Both the position numbers and the translations under genes were made by a program. From the NCBI GenBank assembly GCA_030522415.1, contig CM060106.1, positions 26,013,967-26,077,966 on the forward strand: 64,000 bases of DNA, in the 5' to 3' direction. Below, piece by piece: positions 41,801 through 63,653 of the stretch. The stretch is from Channallabes apus. Its lineage: Eukaryota; Chordata; Actinopteri; Siluriformes; Clariidae. The notes under the pieces were generated by a model. The model was not told where the DNA came from. It did no database searches and was given only the letters and a program-made list of their open reading frames with translations. Position 1 is the first letter of the stretch, and every line of letters begins with the position of its first letter.

Positions 41801-42056
41801 ATGACAATCTCCACTTGTCCACAATTTGGTGGAAATTCCACAATTTTTACAAAATTTTATGAATCAGCAACGACGGTGTTTAATGTAGAATTAGAGCGCA
41901 ACACAATACAGGCTTCAAATGCTTATAACCTTCACTTCACATTCTTGTTATAATTCTCTTTGAAGCATACAAGAAAACAAAACTTTGCTTAAAATTACAG
42001 GAACAGAACTGGAAACATTTACACGTAAAGGCAATTTTGTGCAGCCAGTTCTTTAT

Positions 42057-42362
42057 GGGACGGCACGAGGGCTTAGTGGTTAACACCTTCACCTTGCACC
42101 TCCAGGGTCCGGGTTTGATTCCTCCATCAGTGTGGAGTTTGCATGTTCTCCCCGTGTTTGGTGGGTTTCCTCCGGGTACTCCGATTTCCTCCCGCAGTTC
42201 AAAGACATGCAGATTAGGCTAACTGGCGTTCCCAAATTGCCCACAGTGTGAATGTGTGTATGCCCTGCACTGGATTGGCACCCTGTCCAGGCTGTACCCT
42301 GGGATAGGCTCCAGGTGACCCTACAGGATAAAGTGATATAGACGAAGAGTGAGTGTGTGAGT
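42057..42362 (+). repeat. HE1-like SINE
   Basis: Nearly complete forward copy: head 'cttagtggttaacaccttca', body 'tcctcccgcagttcaaagac', tail 'gatatagacgaagagtgagt'. Confidence 0.8.
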
Positions 42363-42401
42363 CCTTTATGGTATTAGATGGTCCGAAGAATGCAGGAATC
42401 A

Positions 42402-42764
42402 TTCATTCATTTTCTATACCGCTTAATCCTGTGTTCAGGGTCGCGGGGGACCTGGAGGCTATCCCAGGAGACTTCGGGCACTAGGCGGGGTACACCCTGG
42501 ACAGGGTGCCAATCCATCGCAGGGCACACACACATACACACACCCATTCACACACTACGGGCAATTTAGGAACGCCAATTAGCCTAACCTGCATATCTTT
42601 GTACTGTGAGAGGAAACCGGAGTACCTGGAGGAAACCCACCAAGCACGGGGAGAACATGCAAACTCCATGCACACAGAGACGGGAATTGAGCCTGGCCGG
42701 GGAATCGAACCCAGACCCTGGAGGTGCAAGGCGACAGTGCTAACCACTACACCACCGCGCCACC
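42402..42764 (-). repeat. HE1-like SINE, full length, with target duplication
   Basis: Complete reverse copy, flanked by tgcaggaatca at 42391-42401 and 42765-42775. It lies about 40 bp from the opposite-facing copy at 42057. Confidence 0.9.
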
Positions 42765-43100
42765 TGCAGGAATCAACGAAAGCAAAATAATGTACAAAAC
42801 CAGCCCTGAAACAAAAGTCTCTTTTACAGATGGCACTATGAAAGTTTTCTGACGAATGGAACACTAAGTTGTATCGATTTGTGATGCTTTTTATATGATT
42901 CTATATAGATTTGCAGTTTTTGCCGCTTCCCCCTCCCGACGTCTCAATTCACCATTTACAGGACAGTGCTTGTTATTCCCTTCTTAAACATATTACATAT
43001 TACCTAAAAACATCTATAATTCCTTTTTTTATGATTATTGTTATTGTTTTGGTTTGATAGTGACTCGTGTTTTTGACAAAGATTTGTTTTTGCTTTAATA

Positions 43101-43106
43101 TTTATT
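43101..43106 (-). terminator. Candidate spg7 polyadenylation signal
   Basis: TTTATT on plus, AATAAA on the transcribed strand, lies about 250 bp beyond the spg7 stop codon. No closer canonical hexamer was noticed. Position fits a short 3' UTR; not proven. Confidence 0.35.
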
Positions 43107-43357
43107 TCTCATGATGTATTTTTAAAATAACTTTCAATTCAGAATAAAAGAACAAATGCAGTGCTGTTGGACTTACTGAACACAAAAATAACATCTGTAA
43201 TCATTTGCACTTGAAAAAAAAAATATATACAAACTCCTTTACATGTGGTTGTTCAGAATAAATCTCAGTTATTTAAAATACGTCAGCACGGCTCCTCACA
43301 GAAGCTTAGCCTCATGGCACACCATGTCAGAATAAATAAACAGTCTTTTTACACCAG

Positions 43358-54860
<11,503 letters not shown>

Positions 54861-54878
54861 GTTCTCGGCTGCAGCGTT

Positions 54879-54886
54879 ACTTCCGG
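54879..54886 (-). promoter_or_regulatory. ETS/GABP-type site at the spg7 promoter
   Basis: ACTTCCGG on the plus strand, CCGGAAGT on the transcribed strand, lies about 20 bp upstream of the spg7 ATG in CpG-rich sequence. GABPA/NRF-2 sites of this form are typical of TATA-less promoters of nuclear genes for mitochondrial proteins. Binding is inferred. Confidence 0.5.
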
Positions 54887-54973
54887 TGACTCCGCAGCCT
54901 GCGACCAGCACAAGGGGCGGGTGGGTGTTCAATCGAAAAATGCTAGCCATCGAGTTTGGCTAACTACCGGATC

Positions 54974-54984
54974 TGCGCATGCGC
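54974..54984. promoter_or_regulatory. NRF-1-type site at the spg7 promoter
   Basis: TGCGCATGCGC is a perfect palindromic NRF-1 consensus about 115 bp upstream of the spg7 start codon. NRF-1 drives many nuclear genes for mitochondrial proteins. Together with the ETS-type site it supports this as the spg7 promoter. Binding is inferred. Confidence 0.55.
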
Positions 54985-55059
54985 GGTCCCACAAGTTTGC
55001 ACACTATTTCCACGCCCATAAATACATACTACCTTGTTGGCGGTGGGTTTAAACCGTTT

Positions 55060-56150
55060 TCCTTTGCTTAATTTGACCGAAACATTTGAGTTTCTGCATG
55101 AATTGTCGCGAATGAGCCTTAAGGTTGAGGAAAATAAAAACTTGTAACTTGTTCAGTGTCTCAAATTTAAACACGTACGTTTACATCTTTTGTATACTTG
55201 AATATCTTGTGCTTATCACATGTGTGTGTGTGTGTGTGTGCAGCACTACTGTATTCAGTGCACTGAGGAGTTCATACATAAATGCTTATGATGACATGCG
55301 TTTTTTATTTAATTTATGATAATGCTAATGAATACAATCAACTCTTCTAATAACATTTAACGTCCACAACAGTCGTTGTACTGATGTGGTAGCGTAAATC
55401 GATAGACTCTGCTATCGATTTGTGCTACGGTAGCATTTTTCGACAAGGCAGCAAAAATCGACAGAACACCGGTTCCAAACAAACCTTTTTTTACTCTCTT
55501 TTTAATTTTTTTTTCTATTTATTTTTTATTTTGCTGAAAACACTAACATACAACATTCCTACTGACCCGCTAAAGGGACATGCGTGGGAAAAAAGGAAAT
55601 AAATTAATACAGTTGTAAAAACATCGGAGGACAAACCATTTAAAGGGAGAAACGAAGCTAGAAATTTATTTAAAAGAAAAAAACGACCTTTTGTTTAACA
55701 TTTCACAAGACACTATCTCGCAAAACTTAACCCTTCTGCACTACCGATCTGGTCCAGTGAGTGGCAGTAATGCACCTAAAAGCTGGCTGACAGCAGCTAA
55801 AAAAAACAAAGAAAGAAGAAGCAAACAGGCAAAACACTAGTCGGATTATGTTTGCATACAATAATTTTTTTTTAAATACAATATAGAGGGATGTACTATT
55901 ATGGAGTTTACATTTAAGTATAAAAACATTTAAGCATGAAAACATTATTATTAATATTAATCTCAATATGTGATTAAGTTCACATTGTTAAAACAAAAAC
56001 GCCTTTGAAAGAAAGACAAAAATCATGAATATTGTTCCAAATAAACGATGTGTAAAACTTTTTTTTTTTTTTTAAACAAGGATTTCTCTGAGAAAGGGGG
56101 GGGGGGGGGTCACCGATGACATCACAAATGATGCGTCCAATCAGCATACT
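55060..56150. other. Intergenic, unassigned
   Basis: AT-rich sequence upstream of spg7 with a GT run near 55220 and a G run near 56096. 'atcgatagactctgctatcgat'-type palindrome near 55399. No gene recognised. Confidence 0.4.
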
Positions 56151-56400
56151 GTGCGGGATGGTAAAGCTGTTTTAACGGTTAACGTCTTATCTTCACTGCA
56201 TTGGCTCCCTGTGAAATTTCGCATTGATTTTAAAATACTACTCTTGACATATAAAGCATTAAATGGTCTCGCCCCGCAGTATCTGAGCGAACTGCTAGTG
56301 TCTTACGATCCGCCACGCCTACTTCGGTCAAAGGATGCAGGCTGCTTATCAGTACCGCGTATTATGAAAACTACAGCTGGGGGCAGAGCTTTTTCTTACA

Positions 56401-57599
56401 ATTCAATTCAATTCAGTTTTATTTGTATAGCGCTTTTAACAATTGACATTGTCTCAAAACAGCTTTACACAATCAAAAGAATTATTTAAGTTTGTATGGA
56501 ATGTGAATGTGTATGAATCAAAATGTTAAGATATTCCCTGGTGAGCAAGCCCGAGGGCGACAGTGGCAAGGAAAAACTCCCTGAGACGGTAATAGGAAGA
56601 AACCTTGAGAGGAACCAGACTCGACAGGGAACCCATCCTCATCTGGGTGAAACAGATAGCAGGAAATGATCTGCATTTATACAGTGTTAAGTGTTAGGTT
56701 CAGCTATAATAGTTGATGTTAATTGATGTTATAATACTTGATGTAAAATGGAGTCCAGTAGTTATTCGAGACTCAGATAGACTTGTAGAAAGTTCCAGTC
56801 CTGAACTATCGAATTGTCAAGTCCTCAGAGAAACAGCTGACCACATCCCCAATCATCCCCAGACACCAGACGCATCCTAAAGAGACACACGGGGCATCCA
56901 TGCGATGAGACCTCCAACCAGAAACCGGGCACCAGGATGGATCAGACAGGTCCGGAGGGCAGAGGGAGTCTGGATCACTGGCAGCTCAGGAACCACATGT
57001 GTAGCTCGACAGAGAGAGAGAGAGAAAGAGTGAAAGGGGGAGACAGGGGGAGAGAGGAAAGAGAAAGAGGGGGAGGAAGAGAAGAGGAGGAGAGATTGCA
57101 ATTAGGTATGGTCACAGTCACAATGTCTAATGTGAATGTATATTTACTGTAGAGTGCAAGCAGGGACTCCAGTAGGACTAACTATGACAGCATAACTAAA
57201 AGGGAGAGCCAGAAGGAAACACAAACATGAGGGCTCCCTGAGATGTAAAGCAAACAATCACCTCACCGTCAACAAACCTGAGTGATCAAATGAGACTGAG
57301 GAAGACAGCATCTAAAACATACCAGTTCACCATAATACTCTACGTCCATGAGTCCCCCAGATCTGCTCCTTTACCTTATGGCAAATCTATTTATAAAATG
57401 CTTGGTTAAATAAATAGGTTTTTAGCCTAGACTTAAACACTGAGACTGTGTCTGAGTCCCGAACACTATTTGGAAGACTATTCCATAATTTTGGGGCTTT
57501 GTAAGAAAAAGCTCTGCCCCCAGCTGTAGTTTTCATAATACGCGGTACTGATAAGCAGCCTGCATCCTTTGACCGAAGTAGGCGTGGCGGATCGTAAGA
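56401..57599 (-). mobile_element. Inverted LINE copy nested in the outer LINE
   Basis: Minus-strand LINE from 'gtcttacgatccgcc' (57599) through the C-terminal RT region (SYDPPRLLRSKDAGC to KTYLFNQAFYK, stop at 57387) and a 1-kb 3' UTR to the terminal 'aattgaattgaatt' (56401). Its 3' UTR is the reverse complement of the outer copy's 3' UTR, making a roughly 1.2-kb inverted repeat. Confidence 0.85.
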
Positions 57600-58625
57600 C
57601 CCAAAGCCCCAAAATTTACAAAGCCCCAAAATTATGGAATAGTCTTCCAAATAGTGTTCGGGACTCAGACACAGTCTCAGTGTTTAAGTCTAGGCTCAAA
57701 ACCTATTTATTTAGCCAAGCATTTTTATAAATAGATTTGCCATAAGGTAAAGGAGCAGATCTGGGGGACTCATGGACGTAGAGTATTATGGTGAACTGGT
57801 ATGTTTAGATGCTGTCTTCCTCACTCTCATTTGATCACTCAGGTTTGTTGACGGTGAGGTGATTGTTTGCTTTACATCTCAGTTCCCCCTCATGTTTGTG
57901 TTTCCTTCTGGCTCTCCCTTTTAGTTATGCTGTCATAGTTAGTCCTGCCGGAGTCCCTGCTTGCACTCTACAGTAAATATACATTCACATTATACATTGT
58001 GACTGTGACCATACCTAATTGCAATCTCTCCTCCTCTTCTCTTCCTCCCCCTCTTTCTCTTTCCTCTCTCCCCCTGTCTCCCCCTTTCACTCTTTCTCTC
58101 TCTCTCTCTCTCTGTCGAGCTACACATGTGGTTCCTGAGCTGCCAGTGATCCAGACTCCCTCTGCCCTCCGGACCTGTCTGATCCATCCTGGTGCCCGGT
58201 TTCTGGTTGGAGGTCTCGTCGCATGGATGCCCTGTGTGTCTCTTTGGGATGCGTCTGGTGTTTGGAGATGATTCTTTCTACCTAGTAGACGGTTCTGGCC
58301 TCAACTGGTGTTAGCAGCTGTTTCTCTGAGGACTTGACAATTCGATAGTTCAGGACTGGAACTTTCTACAAGTCTATCTGAGTCTCCAATAACTACTGGA
58401 CTCCATTTTACATCAATTAACATCAACTATTATAGCTGAACTGCCTGCCACTTAACACTGTATAAATGCAGATCATTTCCTGCTATCTGTTTCACCCAGA
58501 TGAGGATGGGTTCCCTGTCGAGTCTGGTTCCTCTCAAGGTTTCTTCCTATTACCATCTCAGGGAGTTTTTCCTTGCCACTGTCGCCCTCGGGCTTGCTCA
58601 CCAGGGACTATCTGAACATTTTGAT

Positions 58626-59087
58626 CAGTGGTGTCAAAAGTATTCACATTCATTAATTGAGTAGAAGTATAGATACTAGGGTTCAAAATACTTCTTTAGA
58701 AGTTGAAGTATCAACCCAAGCTTTTTACTTAAGTAAAAGTTTAAAAGTACTGGTTTCAAAACTACTTAAAGTATAAAAAAAGTACCGTGAGGGGGGACAA
58801 GAGCATTAAGGTCTCGCTTTCTGATCATGCGACGGGGGGGAGGGGGGGCGGTAGTTGTGCGCGTTCTTATCATGCGACCAGGGGTTGCGCGTTCTGATCA
58901 TAAAAATAGAGTAACGAGGCTATTTTTAAAATGTAAGGAGTAGAAAGTACAGATAATTGCTTAAAAATGTAAGGAGTAGAAGTAAAAAGTCGGCTGAAAA
59001 ATAATTACTCCAGTAAAGTATAGATACCCAAAATTTCTACTTAAGTAAGGTAACGAAGTATTTGTACTTCGTTACTTGACACCTCTG
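58626..59087. mobile_element. hAT-like MITE with perfect 8-bp target duplication
   Basis: 462 bp with ends 'cagtggtgtcaaaa' and 'cttgacacctctg', flanked by attttgat at 58618-58625 and 59088-59095. The inside has 'acttaagtaaaagt'-type arms and no transposase. An 8-bp duplication is diagnostic of hAT insertion. Confidence 0.88.
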
Positions 59088-59570
59088 ATTTTGATTCATA
59101 CACATTCACATTCCATACAAACTTAAATAATTCTTTTGATTGTGTAAAGCTGTTTTGAGACAATGTCAATTGTTAAAAGCGCTATACAAATAAAACTGAA
59201 TTGAATTGAAATTGAATTAACGGCTAGATTTGATTTTGACGTAACTCCAGTTATTTCATTTATTAAAAATAAATAAAATGCATTAAGCTCTACTTTGTGA
59301 ATTCACAAAAGTGAGTTATTGCTATTACAGAAGTTCAAGGCATGAAAGATGAAATACATTATAGGAGATATTTATGACCCAAATTCCACCTTTTCTGAAG
59401 AATGACCCAGTTCAGTTTTGTCAATTTTGTCAGTGTAAAAAAAGTTTTGTCAGTGAAAGTTAGAGGTATCTGTAATTCAGTTCTGAATAAACTGTATTAT
59501 GGATATCTGTAATGACGGCACGAAAAACAATATTCAACTCGTAACGCGTGCTAAACGACAACTGCAGAAA

Positions 59571-60332
59571 CAGTAGAACCTTGGCATACGTATGACTTTG
59601 TATTAGTATGGAACTTTGTTTGCGTCAGTGGAAAGCCAAGCAAAGTGAATTTTACGATTTGACTAACTTTGCCTTCCCAACAGCAGCAACCTGCCAGTAA
59701 CTCAACACTTACTGATCTCAGAGCCTTAACACTCTGAGCCATAACACACTAAACCACCACCACCTTGTCTCATCATTTTAAGCTTCGCCTATGCAGAATT
59801 AAAGTTAAAGATATTGCAAAAGTAATTTTTACTCATCAGTATTGTTGTGCATGAAGTTGATCATGCAAGGTTTCCCACTGGATATTCACCCAAATCAACA
59901 AACAATTCATTTGAATAGTGTTAGCTGAAAAAAAAAATGTGATTGCTCTTGTAAATAAAATAATTAGAAATTAAGGCATGAATTCATTGAACTTGGCGGC
60001 GAAATAGTTGTCTTGTTGAAGTCAGTCAATTCTCAGCTCATGTATTACACGGGCTGAAACAGGGGTCGTGACACAGTAGCCCCCTTCCTCCGCCTCTTCA
60101 CTTTCTGGTCTCAATCATTGCAACCACAATTCTTTTCAAAGTTAAAGTGCAGGATAATTTGTTTTATTTTTACTTTATATTTTGTATTACTCATTTTTAT
60201 ATGAATATTTTTAGCTTGTGGTACGAATCATCAGAATTTCCATTATTGCTTATGGGGAAATTGATATATGAGTGCTTTGATATACAAGTGTGCTTCTGGA
60301 ACGAATTATACTCTCAATCCAAGGTTTAACTG
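59571..60332. mobile_element. Non-autonomous DNA element
   Basis: Ends 'cagtagaaccttgg' and 'ccaaggtttaactg' are inverted about 760 bp apart. The right arm contains 'gcttatggggaaattgatat', a block common in fish miniature elements. No ORF. Confidence 0.6.
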
Positions 60333-60339
60333 TATACAG

Positions 60340-61015
60340 TATGTACATTATATTGCAAAAAGTATTTGCTTGTATGTGTTCACATGCATATAAACTTGAG
60401 TAACATCCAATTCTCAGTCCATATGGTTTAATATGATGTTGGCTCCTTGCAGCTATAACAGCTTCAACTCTTCTGGGAAGGCTTTCCACAAGGTTTAGGA
60501 ATGTGTTTATGGGAATTTTTTTGTTGTAAAATGTCATATTGGAAGTGGTTGTCCCCAAACTGTTCCCACCAAGTTGGGACCATGAAATTGACCAAAATGT
60601 CTTGGTATGCTGAAGCATTAAGAGTTCCTTTTACTGGAAGTAAGCAGCTGAGCCCAACTGCTGAAAAACAACCCCACACCAGTTTCAACATAACTGTGAC
60701 CAGTGCACAAAGCCGGGTCCATAAAGACATGAATGAAAGTCCTGACCTCAACCCGACAGAACACCTTTGTGATGAATTAGAGTGGAGAATGCGAGCCAGG
60801 CCTTCTCATCCAACATCAGTGTTTGACCTCACAAATGCACTTCTGGAAGAATAGTCCAAAATTCCCATAAACACACTCCTAGACTTTATGAAAAGCCTTC
60901 CCAGAAGTGTTGAAGCTGTTATAGCTGCAATGGGCCAACATCATATTAGACCCTTTGGATTAAGAATTGGATGTTACTCAAGTTCACATGCATGTGACTG
61001 CAGACGAGTGAATAC
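60340..61015. mobile_element. Palindrome of two Tc1-like halves
   Basis: The left part (60340 to about 60725) is a Tc1-like 3' region in reverse; its minus strand reads VWGCFSA, GTLNASAYQDIL and QFGDNHFQ. The right part (about 60726-61015) is forward and reads SPDLNPTEHLCDELEWR and PTSVFDLTNALLEE. The outer 150 bp of each side (60380-60530 and 60855-61000) are inverted repeats of each other. No complete transposase. Confidence 0.8.
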
Positions 61016-61394
61016 TCTGTAATATAGTCTGTATATATTTATATACATATATATAATGTAGTTTTGACTAATTAAGATTTTATTTAAGATACCAATATGG
61101 CATTATAGATATTCCTAATTGAGGGGAGTTGAAGATATCTTGAACTGGAATTATGACTAGTCAGGATTAAATTGTAGATTTCTCATTGAATTATGTACAG
61201 TCATATTATTAGTTGCAGAGATCTACATTTCACACTGTGAATATTTACAGTTCAATTAAAGCTATCTGTAATGAGAAACTACGTAAATTGGCTAATGTTA
61301 CAACATTTGTCCTAGGAGGAAGGTTATTATGAAAATGAATCTTTTGGTGAAACTATTGGCTCAGGAGCCTCAACATCAAAGTGAGCCTTCTTCT

Positions 61395-61560
61395 CTGCAT
61401 CACCACTGCAGGGTCGAAGGGTGCCAATCCAATGCAGGGCACAAGCACACACACATACTTACACACTTACTCACACACTACGTGCAATTTGGAAACACCA
61501 ACGCCAATCTACATGTCTTTGGACTGTGTGAGGGAACCCGAGTACCCTAATTACTACACC
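61395..61560 (-). repeat. HE1-like SINE fragment
   Basis: 'gggtgccaatccaatgcagg' and 'catgtctttggactgtgtga' mark a reverse 3' fragment. Confidence 0.75.
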
Positions 61561-61706
61561 AATAAATCAAACAATGTAATAAAACAATACAAAAACATTC
61601 TGTTCAAGGCCTTTTCAGTCTGTGAAGTTTATGACAAAATTTTCAAAGAATAAAACTGCAACATGTGAAAGCAATCCTTTGATTGTGACTGCAGTGTTCA
61701 AGTTAT

Positions 61707-62136
61707 ACAGCAGATGGCGCCACTTTGCAGTTAATATATTAAACTTTACCATTTTCAATTTTAACACTTCATAATCACAAATATCAATTTGTTGGGATGA
61801 AACCCCCTCCTCTTGTTTACAGTATACAGTGGATACAGTGCGTCTGGTTGCATTATGTCTCTTCAAATATTTTTATTTGTATTTAATTCACATGTGATAT
61901 TAAAATATTTTCAAATTATATAAAATACAAATCTAAAAAACATATATAATATAAACTTATTTAAAAAACAAAACTAACAAATAATAAATAAAAGAAGAGC
62001 ATGAAGAGAGTTACAGTTATTTCTCTTTTTATTGAAAAATAAGCTGCAACTCTGTGTAGATTTGCAAAGGCTAATGTAGCTATAGGTATTTGGTTTTTTA
62101 GGTTGCACTTCAAACACTGTACAGCAGATGGCGCCA
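61707..62136. promoter_or_regulatory. Two identical CTCF-like motifs
   Basis: ACAGCAGATGGCGCCA occurs at 61707-61722 and 62121-62136, same orientation. It resembles the CTCF core (CAGCAGRKGGCGC). They could be insulator sites between the spg7 region and the next gene, or two copies of a short repeat; binding is not shown. Confidence 0.3.
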
Positions 62137-62209
62137 TTACAGCAGCAAATAGTAACAAGTAATACGTATTCGGCTTATATTCGACCGCAACGAAGCGAAA
62201 TAAATGTTA

Positions 62210-62219
62210 GTCACGTGAC
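62210..62219. promoter_or_regulatory. GTCACGTGAC palindrome 1
   Basis: A perfect CLEAR/USF-type E-box (bound by TFEB/MiT, USF or CLOCK-type bHLH factors), upstream of the CpG-rich putative first exon. Confidence 0.4.
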
Positions 62220-62343
62220 TAAAATATTTGCCAAAGAAAAACTAGCCCACACACAGAGTCGAAAAGAAAGAGAGACAAAAATTGGCACCAAATACGTTCA
62301 ATCTGTGTTTATATACAAGTAGGACAGCGGTTTGAAAATAATG

Positions 62344-62353
62344 GTCACGTGAC
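62344..62353. promoter_or_regulatory. GTCACGTGAC palindrome 2
   Basis: Second perfect copy, 134 bp after the first and followed by ACTTCCGG (ETS-type, about 62361). The pair suggests a promoter or enhancer for the downstream gene. Confidence 0.4.
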
Positions 62354-62819
62354 AGCAAATACTTCCGGTTATCTCGTGCTGGTTTAAACAAAACAAAAAT
62401 AAACCGAATGCATCTTTAATAAGGACACTATTGATGTTTTTTTAAACTATTGTTTTTAATTATTAATGTTCCACCAAGATGTTAACATATGTGTGCAGTT
62501 TGTGTTAAAATCCACTTGATAACCTAAACGTGAACATACCATTAGAGAACAACCATCCTTTCCTTCTTACTAACACACAGACACAAAACATTTTGTATTT
62601 ATTGAAATAGTTTATTATACACAAATTATTAAAGGTGATAATAATAATGCTATGCTTCAGAAATTGAAATATTAACGCGTTAAAAACACTGCAGCTGATT
62701 TATTGTCATTCACAATAATATAATTCTTGATAAAATAAATATATTTTATAATAATAACTCCTAAAAACAATTATTAATGTTTCCATGGTGACTCCCTGAC
62801 CATTACACTGACAGAGGAA

Positions 62820-63295
62820 ATGTTTTGCGCGTACGAGAGCCGTAATGGCGTGGCGCGCGTGCACGAGCTGGAGCTCCAACAGCGTACTATTTCCTACATT
62901 TAAGCCCTATACCGGAGTTTAACTAAGCATTTGTTGCGCACCCCTTCTAGTGTACTTCATATCCAGTGGGAGTGTATATTGGAACACGGCTGCCGCACGC
63001 AGCGCCCGCCCCTCTGCGGGTCATGTTTCAGCTCTCTCCGTCAGCAGTGCGAGTCAAAGGCCGTTCGAGACGGGTTCCGTACAGGAGAAGGACGTTAGGG
63101 GGAATTATTTTGACCCGAGGTGGATTTTATTTGCCCTAAAATCTCTGAAGCAAGCCTTGAAATCGATACGCGGTTGCAGTCATAATGTGCACACAGAATA
63201 AAATGGAGATTTCTTCTTGATCTTGCTCCTCGGTCGCCGGTTGTGGAGAAACATTATTTTTTTCCGTGGAGGAATTAACTTTAGCTGCTCGCGCG

Positions 63296-63330
<35 letters not shown>

Positions 63331-63653
63331 CGTGCGCGCGCGTGTGTGTGTATGTTTGTGTCTGTCTGTCTCTGTGTGTGTGTGTGACTGGGAGAGAGGT
63401 GTGTGTGTGTGTGCGCGTGCGCGCGCGCGTGTATGTGTGTGTGTGAGAGAGAGAGTGTGTGCGTGCCAGTGGTGTGCGCGCGAGCGCACACACCGCGGCT
63501 TGTCGTGAGCCCGGGACTGAAATGTGGTGCGCGTTTCTCGGATACTCTCGAACTCTAGCCCGCTGATTGGGAAGGCCTCAAATGGGAAAATCAAGCGTCG
63601 GGAGGGAAATATCAAGTTTAATGGTGTAGATGTAGCTTACATTTTGGACGAAG
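62820..63653 (+). other. CpG-rich block with putative non-coding first exon
   Basis: From about 62.82 kb the sequence is rich in CpG (for example 'gcgtggcgcgcgtgcacgag'), unlike its surroundings. It ends at 63653 with a consensus donor, GAAG|GTAAGC. ATG frames near the donor stop quickly (one stops at TAG 15 codons after the ATG at 63581), so the exon is probably 5' UTR. A CT/GT-rich microsatellite occupies about 63298-63455. Divergent orientation to spg7 and the human gene order make ankrd11 a candidate. The transcription start is unknown. Confidence 0.45.
63298..63455. repeat. (CT)n/(GT)n/(GC)n microsatellite in the putative 5' UTR
   Basis: Alternating CT, GT and CG dinucleotide runs. Long frames across it on both strands are artefacts. 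Confidence 0.9.

Larger units (their letters stand above)
56165..59217 (+). mobile_element. CR1/L2-type LINE interrupted by an inverted copy of itself
   Basis: Outer copy: forward reverse-transcriptase C-terminal region at 56165-56400 (LNGLAPQYLSELLVSYDPP up to GGRAFSY), resuming at about 57615 (KLWNSLPNS onward) and running through the 3' UTR to 59217. Between lies a second, 5'-truncated copy in reverse (56401-57599). A hAT-like element (58626-59087) is nested in the 3' UTR. The 3' end is 'gaattgaattgaa'. No full ORF remains. Confidence 0.85.

Noticed and set aside
56151..57650. Small protein-coding genes with LLTYKALNGLAP and KLWNSLPNS motifs
   Set aside because: These are C-terminal pieces of a CR1/L2-type LINE reverse transcriptase in forward and reverse copies.
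63136..63615. Overlapping frames on both strands at the right edge
   Set aside because: They run through CT/GT/CG dinucleotide repeats and are low-complexity artefacts.
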